DNA from: Vicia villosa
Taxonomy: Eukaryota > Streptophyta > Magnoliopsida > Fabales > Fabaceae
Direction of reading: 5' to 3'
DNA: 64,000 nucleotides
NCBI RefSeq assembly: GCF_029867415.1
Contig: NW_026705452.1
Coordinates: 186,001-250,000 of the forward strand
The position numbers were made by a program, and so were the translations under genes. The notes under the pieces are model-generated. The model worked only from the letters and a program-made list of their open reading frames with translations. It did no database searches and was not told the DNA's origin. Shown here in pieces: positions 57,335 through 64,000 of the stretch; positions within the stretch are counted from its first letter, which is position 1; each line of letters opens with the position of its first letter.

Positions 57335-58747
57335 TGTAACACCCTTCTAAACCCCGCAGCAATTTAATTAAATAAATCAAAGTAACATGCACAAGGGCGT
57401 CACAATTCATAAATAAATAAACAACATCGGTCATATGTCATGCATTCACTGAAGAAACATCTATACATAACTCATAAATCAAACATCTCATGTTTACACA
57501 GCGGAATAAATCATCAAACTAGCATCGCACCATCAATGCTATAATCCTCAAAATAATTTAAACAAAATAGAGTTATTGTCATAAACTTAAAAACAACGTT
57601 CCCCCAGTGTTACATCTATTAGAGCATGACCCGACGCTAACTGACACATTGACTCATGAGCTAATCCTCACCGAGTCGAAGCCGCTATCCTTAATATGAA
57701 AAATATAGTGTAAGGGTGAGTCTCATTCGCAATTAATAAATATTATTGCATTATAAATAACAACACATCAATAGTTATATTATCCACCCAATCCATCTAT
57801 ATTCAGATAATCCATCATCACAGAAAACACACATCACCAATCATAACATTGAAGTACATTCAGTCATGTTATCAAATTCATGCATATGAATGCAACTGAC
57901 TCTATGCATGTGGTACCAAACATCATCAATGGGAATCACCCACCGACCGATCTAACATCATCCAGATACGGCCCTGCCAGCACAAATTCCACACAGTGGG
58001 AATCTTGCCCTTCACTGAATCCTCTCATCATTAGGATTCAGCCCTCATCAAATGGTTATGAATGCATGCAAACATATATACAACATACTTTCATCATCAT
58101 CATTCTATGAGTAACATCATCCTATACTCATTTCATCATCATCATCATCATTATTAAAGCATGTTTATATATACATTAACATCATCCAATATAATTCAAA
58201 TCATCATCACCATCATTACAGAACATACATGTATTACACAAATCATCATCATCAAAAGTAAGAGTATACAGGTATTCACCTCTCCCAAAACAAGTCAATC
58301 ATCATTATACAATTCTCAACAATCATCACATAATCATGTTTTCAAACACATCTTATATTGTCACATCTCATCATATATGTCAACAATATATCACCCATCA
58401 AACGAACAAAGTATTCACATCATACTCTTATCATCACATGAAATATCTCATGAGCTCCATTACACAATCAAACAAATCATCATACGAATCATGTTTAAAA
58501 CATAGCATGTATTGTCATATCTCATCATATATATGTACAATACATCATTCATCAAGCAATAAATTAATAATTCAAAATTAATTGAAAGCTACACCTCATT
58601 TTATCATTTAAACTCATAGGTTATCTCATAAGGTTCATCATACTCGAAAAGGCACTAAAAATGGAGCTACGGATCAAAAGTTACGCATCATTGAACTTTC
58701 AAAGAAAATCACAAAACAAAATTTTTTACACACAGAAGCCATACGAG
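57335..58747 (-). repeat. 5' LTR of the non-coding element (incomplete)
   Basis: The LTR's 3' end is GGGTGTTACA at 57335. Its 5' part is cut off at 58747 by a hAT insertion. It matches the LTR at 62368 and, in reverse, the solo LTR at 52407. A CAT/ATC microsatellite lies at about 58090-58155. Confidence 0.8.
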
Positions 58748-58948
58748 CAGGGACGGAGCCAGAAAATTTATGATGTGGGGGAAAAATATATATTTAATAT
58801 TAAATATAGAATAAAGTATATGTGTTTTTAGTGTAAAATTAATTTCATATTTATTAAGATATTTTTCGTCATTATATCACTTTGTTATAGTACTTTTAAA
58901 AGAAATTTTCAGATATTTATATTGTGAAACGTAATTGAATATATATAT
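58748..58948. mobile_element. hAT element, left end only
   Basis: The end CAGGGACGGAGCCAGAAAA resembles the CAGGGGCGGATGCA end of the hAT at 9843. The preceding 8 bp CATACGAG (58740-58747) would be its target duplication. The rest is AT-rich, and it is interrupted at 58949 by the second SIRE. The other end is not in the window. Confidence 0.6.
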
Positions 58949-60082
58949 TGAAGGATAGAAAAACACTTAGAAAGGGGGGGGGGTTGAATAAGTGTAGCTT
59001 TTAAAACTTGTAAGATAAAAACAATTTGCACAATGATTTTTATCCTGGTTCGTTGTTAACTAAACTACTCCAGTCCACCCCCTTGGAGTGATTTACCTCA
59101 CCTGAGGATTTAATCCACTAATCACACAAGACTACAATGGTTTTCCACTTAGACAACTTCTAAGTCTTCTAGAGTATACTGATCACAACCTGATCACTCT
59201 AGGAACAAACTACTTAGATACCCTCTAAGACTTTCTAGAGTATTCTGATCAACAACCTGATCACTCTAGTTCTTACAACTTAATGTATACAAATTCTTTT
59301 AAGAGTTACAATGCTTCTTATAAAGCTATTATCACAACTGTGATTTTCTCTTAAGTTTAAGCTTAATCTCACTTATATATTACAACGGCAATGTAGTGAG
59401 GTTGAAGATGAAGTTTGAGAGCTTTTTGAATTTGAGAGCGTTTCTGTATATTTGCGCAAGTGTTGTATTCAGCTTCTCATCAAAACTTCTATTTATAGGC
59501 GTTTGAGAAGATGACCGTTGGGAGCATTTAATGCTTTGCGTAATCCGTACAACATTGCATTTAATGTTTCACTCTTTTGTCAACTACCTCGAGCCTTGCT
59601 TTCGCTGTGTCTACTAACATTGCCTTTAATAGCTACTAACGTTCCTTTTGTCAGTCAGCGTAGCCTGCCATCTTGAACTTGCTTCTGATCTGATGTTTGT
59701 GTAAACAACGTTTGAATATCATCAAAGTCAAACAGCTTGGTGCAGAGCATCTTCTTGTCTTCTGACCTTGAAGTGCTTCTTAGCGTGATACCATGAGAAC
59801 TTCAGTGCTTCTGCTTCTGATCTCAAGTCCTTCTGATGCTTCCATAGACCATGTTCTGATTCTGCTTGACCATCTTCTGATGTCTTGCCAGACCATGTTC
59901 TGATGTTGCATGCTGAACCTTCTGAGTCAGTGCTTCTTGCGCTGATTTTGTGCATACTCTTTATATAATTCCTAAAATGGAAATTGCATAGTATTAGAGT
60001 ACCACATTATCTCTTACAAAATTCATATACATTGTTATCATCAAAACTAAGAATATTGATCAGAACAAATCTTATTCTAACA
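58949..60082 (-). repeat. Second SIRE copy, 3' LTR
   Basis: 1134 bp, starting TGAAGGATAGAAAAACAC and ending TATTCTAACA. It is clearly homologous to the 1143-bp LTRs at 21201 and 38572 but more diverged from both than they are from each other. Confidence 0.9.
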
Positions 60083-61074
60083 ATCTCCCCCTTTTTGATG
60101 ATGACAAAAACATATATAAATGATATGAATTTGCGATCAGAATATCAGACGGCTAAAGACAATTACACAGTTATAGCATAAGCATATAAACATAGTGTGT
60201 GAATATGTCTCCCCCTGAGATAAATCATCTCCCCCTGAAATAAATACTGGAAGAAATATATAAATAAAGGACTTCCCTGAGTATTTTCCATTTCAGTTGA
60301 GACGATCACATATGCTTAGATCTTTCAGAACATTCATAGCTTCTGATTCTTGCTTCCATAGGACAGCTTCAGAGCTTGAATTTCTTCTTGAATCATTGCA
60401 TGCTAGATTGTATCAGAACATTGTTGAATGTACCAGAGCATCATCAGAGCATCTCTACATCCTGAAATGTTACAGAACAAACTAAACGACAAAAGTCAGA
60501 GCATGAATGAATCAGAACATAATATATGTATCAGAACATATAATTTGTATCAGAGCATAAACAATAATATTTCAGAGCATATTTAGAACTAAAACATGCA
60601 TCAGAACATATAAGGAATAAGAATGTGTTAGAGCATATTCTATCATCAAAATATCATAACATTCTTCCTTCTTGCTTCTGATCTCGAAGCTTTACAGCAC
60701 TCAGCTTGCTTCAATTTCCATGAGCTTGATTCCATACAGAATTGCTTTTCCCCATGTCTTTGCTTCTCATGTTGAGCTTTTAAGAATATCTTCACTTCCT
60801 ACAAAACACTCAAAGACATAGAATTTGCATGTTCTGTTAGAAATGTGGAGACTTTCTCCCAGCAACTGATAAAATAAATCAGATCATTTATCACAGTTTT
60901 CTCCCCCTTTTTGTCATAACATCAAAAACACAAAATATTCAGATGAAAAACAAAACAATATGAGAGAAAAGAAGGATAATTTTCATTGATCGCAAAAGAG
61001 AATTATCAGAAGGTACAAGGAAGATGCATAGAAGACAGATGCAAGAAACAAAGAAACAACTAAGACACAAAAGA
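60083..61074 (-). other. Second SIRE copy, 3' non-coding region
   Basis: It starts with the polypurine tract (AAAAAGGGGGAGAT on the minus strand) and contains the same CAGAACAT/TCAGAGCA repeats and CTCCCCCT words as 22357-23446. No gene is seen. Confidence 0.75.
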
Positions 61075-62367
61075 CTAAGACGACCCTAGCTTAGACATAA
61101 TCTTGGCCAGCATGTCATGAATCCCTGCATTGCTCTCAGTCTGCCTCTCCATGAAAGAGCGGAACTCAGCATTGGTGTCCTCTTGCTTGTCCATACGAGA
61201 AGCTAGCTCAGCTTGGTTCTTCTGAATAACCTCTAGAGTCTTCACCAGAAGAGAGGGTTCACCAGAAGAAGCTTCACAACTTCTGTTCAGAGGGACAACA
61301 ATCTCAACAGCAGCTTCCATTGTTAGATCATCATCATGATTTTCCTCAACAGGAATAGTCTCAGCAGGATGATCTTCAGCATCAGCTTCTCCCATATAAG
61401 CATCTCCCATATAAGCATCTCCTTCATACTCAGAAGCAGGAAGATCAGAATCTCCATTCTCAAGAGCTTGAAGAATGGCAACAAGATTCCTTGGAGCAGA
61501 AGGACCTTCAACTTCTGGCGGATCAACAACTTCTGGAATGACCAAATTGGGGTATTCCTCAGAAGGATTTTCCCTCAGAAAGTCAAATAGTGACTTGAAG
61601 TCTCCAGTTAGAACTAGATACTTAGGTCTTCAGACCACAATATCCTTGCAAAGGTTGGCTTCCATTTCCGCAGAAATTCGCGCTTCTAAAAGTTTATCAA
61701 TGAATTTCTTTTCTTCAAAGCAATATCTCCCTCCAAGACGACTGAACCATAAGTCTTCATAGTTCCTCAGAATTCCACAAGGTCGTGGAGCAAGTTCTAC
61801 ACAAATTTCCTAAAGTTCTTCAAAATAAGCATATGCTTTTCTTCTGAAGATTCTCCAGAATTTTCGCATAGCAACATCATTTAATCCAGCATGTTCAACT
61901 ATTCTGAGAGTATCAAAGACTCTTATGATATTCCTCTTTACCATTTCATAGATTACACCAATAGGGTATGCTCGGCGGGATTTGATTTTGGTTATGGGAG
62001 AGTCTGGTTTTGGGACAGAATAGGGTTGAGGCTCTCTATCAAGACGGAGGGATGATTCTGCTTCAATCTCAGAATCTAACACAACCAGCTCAGCTTCAGG
62101 ACGAGGCTTGGGTGTGTAATTACAGTTACAGAGCAATTGCTCTTGTGATGCAGAATCTGGGAGATATGATATAGAGGGATTATTTTGAGATGTGGAAGGA
62201 ATGGGTTCATAGTTTGCATGAGGTGGGGGTTGAGAAGTAGATATATTTGTGTGATGTGGAAAGAGAGTTTGAAGGGGTTGAATATCAAGAACAGGGTTTT
62301 CAAGGGCCTGGTCAGAAACAATGTTGGTTGAGGATGGAGAGGGAGGAATGTGAACATTTGTGATGGG
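61075..62367 (-). pseudogene. Second SIRE copy, env-like ORF remnant
   Basis: The frame 61545-61075 matches the coiled-coil end of the first copy (VVDPPEVEGPSAPRNL, KTLEVIQKNQAELASRMDKQ, GIHDMLAKIMSKLGSS), with a small in-frame MGDAYMGEA duplication. Upstream, 62136-61810 reads PEAELVVLDSEIEAESSLRL and IGVIYEMVKRNIIRVFDTLR in another frame, and a Pro-rich part reaches 62367. Frameshifts break the ORF, and an LTR cuts off the N-terminal domain. Confidence 0.75.
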
Positions 62368-64000
62368 TGTAACACCCCTCTAAATAACCCGCGGCAATTA
62401 AACAAATTATTTAAATCAGAGTAACATGTAGAGAGGTATCACACTTCATAAATAACAAAAGCACACGTCACATAAGTCATGCATCATTGGAACACCTGAA
62501 AATCATAACTCATTATCCAAACCATGTTCTACGCAGCGGAAAAATACATCATCAAGTCTACATTATTACTAAATGTATCAGACTTCAACCAAAACAGATA
62601 AATATAGAGTTACAATCAAACTACAAACAAACGTTCCCAGTGTTACAACTACCAGAGCATGACACCTGACGCTAACTAAAAACACTGACTCATGAGCTAA
62701 TCCTCATCGAGTCGATCAGCCGCTATCCTCAATCTGAAAATGACAACATGTAAGGGTGAGTCTCGTCATAATTAACAAATGTTATAAGGTTATAAAGCAA
62801 TAACACGTCACAGTTGCATCATTCACCCAATTGTTTCATAAACAGACAATCAAAACAAAACAAATAACAACCAACACATCATCAGCATTTACAACACTGG
62901 AATACCTCCAAATCATGTCATAAATCATGCATATGAATGAACTGACACTATGCATGTGGTACCAACGTCATCCAATGGGAATAACCCATGACCGATCTAT
63001 CATCATCCAGATACGGCCCTGCCAGCACAGATTCCACACAATGGGAATCATGCCCTTCACTGATCCAACACATCCCTTATGGATACAGTATCAACAATGC
63101 ACATGAATGAATGCAACATATATAACATACTTATATCATTATCAACATCATCCTCAATCATCATCATCATCATTCAAGTATGTTCATATATATTAACATC
63201 ATTCAACCACAATTCTATCATCATCATGTCGAAACACGTACATATTTGCTACAATCATCGTCATCATCAAGAAATAGCAACATATATTATCATCATTCTA
63301 AAACCAGTCAAATCATCATCACATAGATCGTTTAATAAAGTTCATTTAGCCCAAAACGGCGCATCAAATGAACCAACGGTTAGAAAGTTACGCCTCTTTG
63401 AAACTTTCTTAAAATATCACAAAACATCAACAGCACGCGGCGCCATCAAACATTCGCGGCGCGGTACGAATCGAAACAACGCCTTCGCGGCGCGTACACA
63501 TGTTCGCGGCGCGGAACGATTTGGAACAACGCCTTCGCGGCGCGGTCACCCGTTCGCGGCGCGTACTGAACGCAACAAAACTTCCTGACCTTTTGCCTTC
63601 AGGTTCGCGGCGCCTCCCCTCTGTACGCGGCGCGAACCGCGATTCTGGAAACCCCAATCTGCAGAAAAACAGCATTCCATGTATCCCAAACACCCCAACA
63701 CATACCAGTGCGAACATGGAGAATTATAATGCACAAACAACACAATTTTACGTCTCATAATGCACCAAATATTCATCAATTGAGATTATAACAACGCATA
63801 CATCATAGATTCAAAACACAGGGTCAAATATCACACAATTGACACAATCCCTAAACCTATTATATGACTCAATTGATCCGAATTCTACATCTATTCAGCA
63901 TTATCAACCCCTAACCCGATAATAGATGGTAATCAAGACAAGTCCCCCCTTACCTTAGATAATTCTGGATTCTTGGTCTCTCCCTCTATCGTTCTCCTTC
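62368..64000 (-). repeat. LTR of the TGTAACACCC family, running off the window
   Basis: The 3' end TGTAACACCCC (plus view) is at 62368. Blocks shared with 57335-58747 include CATGTGGTACCAA, TCATCCAGATACGGCCCTGC and GGGAATCATGCCC. It inserted into the second SIRE copy. Whether it is solo or part of a full element cannot be seen. Confidence 0.82.
63433..63640 (-). repeat. GC-rich CGCGGCGC array in LTR
   Basis: Eight copies of CGCGGCGC, mostly as TTCGCGGCGCG[G/T], occur within about 210 bp of otherwise AT-rich LTR. The position matches that of the CCGCTGAGCGG array in the sister solo LTR (53188-53349). Confidence 0.9.

Larger units (their letters stand above)
58949..62367 (-). mobile_element. 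Second SIRE-type copy, 3' part
   Basis: The 3' LTR (58949-60082), polypurine tract and env-like coding remnants are in the same order as in the SIRE at 21201. The sequence is cut at 62368 by another LTR. It inserted into the hAT end. The rest of the element would lie beyond the window. Confidence 0.85.

Noticed and set aside
52407..58747. LTRs at 52407-54641 and 57335-58747 as the pair of one element
   Set aside because: They are in opposite orientations. The left one has no primer site after it and has its own near-matching flanks, so it is a separate solo LTR.
58081..63588. Ser/Ile/His-rich ORFs around the ATC microsatellites (57880-58581, 63079-63588)
   Set aside because: They are translations of CAT/ATC simple repeats and LTR sequence.
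63427..63779. Arg-rich ORFs on both strands near the right end
   Set aside because: They arise from the CGCGGCGC array, which is open in several frames because it lacks A/T.

Overview
This window is plant nuclear DNA: introns with GT-AG borders, no operons, and mostly nested LTR retrotransposons and DNA transposons. The mix of large Ogre-like, SIRE/Maximus-like and Athila-like elements, with a legume-type SINE, suggests a large-genome legume, probably tribe Vicieae or a relative. That assignment is inference from element types, not a database match.

The only ordinary host gene I can support is a FLOE1-type gene (DUF1421 family, seed hydration and germination regulator) on the + strand. It has three coding exons (7754-7909, 8241-8528, 18628-19764) joining in phase into 526 codons. 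Its upstream region is almost wholly occupied by a CACTA transposon (213-7350, GAC target duplication). That CACTA contains a Helitron (3644-7227) carrying fragments of a PWI-domain gene and of an RPA70-like gene, plus a tRNA-derived SINE. Only about 400 bp separate the CACTA end from the FLOE start codon.

FLOE intron 2 is 10.1 kb because it is a nest: an old minus-strand copia fragment (9069-17690), split by a non-autonomous hAT element (9843-15745, 8-bp duplication CTCTTAAG), itself split by a young full-length Ty1/copia element (10126-15310, CTATC duplication, LTRs differing at one position). The old copia also carries a TRIM-like solo LTR that was later tandemly duplicated together with flanking copia sequence.

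Downstream of FLOE, a decayed Mutator-like (MULE) region (about 20500-21200 and 39720-40606) is split by an 18.5-kb minus-strand SIRE-type copia (21201-39714, CAATA duplication) with gag-pol and an env-like ORF. This in turn is split by a very young Ty3/gypsy element with only gag and protease (29187-36373, CAAGA duplication). The MULE is also entered by an Athila-like gypsy (40607 onward) whose 5' LTR holds a solo LTR of the gag-protease family. Its gag is cut by a 3'-terminal piece of a minus-strand Ogre-like element (45367 to about 52309).

From 52407 to the end the window holds three LTRs of one tRNA-Met-primed family with TGTAACACCC ends, a non-coding internal domain (54642-57334), one visible end of a second hAT, and a second SIRE copy (58949-62367).

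Most retroelement ORFs carry stops or frameshifts. The exceptions are the gag-protease ORF (868 codons) and the near-intact young copia, which has one frameshift. The most interesting unexplained signals are GC-rich palindrome arrays in otherwise AT-rich LTRs of unrelated families, a conserved C6/G6 hairpin in U5 of the gag-protease family, a three-hairpin cluster just after its stop codon, a dimeric 96-bp tandem repeat in the Ogre 3' region, and dense TCAGAA repetition across the SIRE element. All identifications come from reading the sequence; no database search was run.
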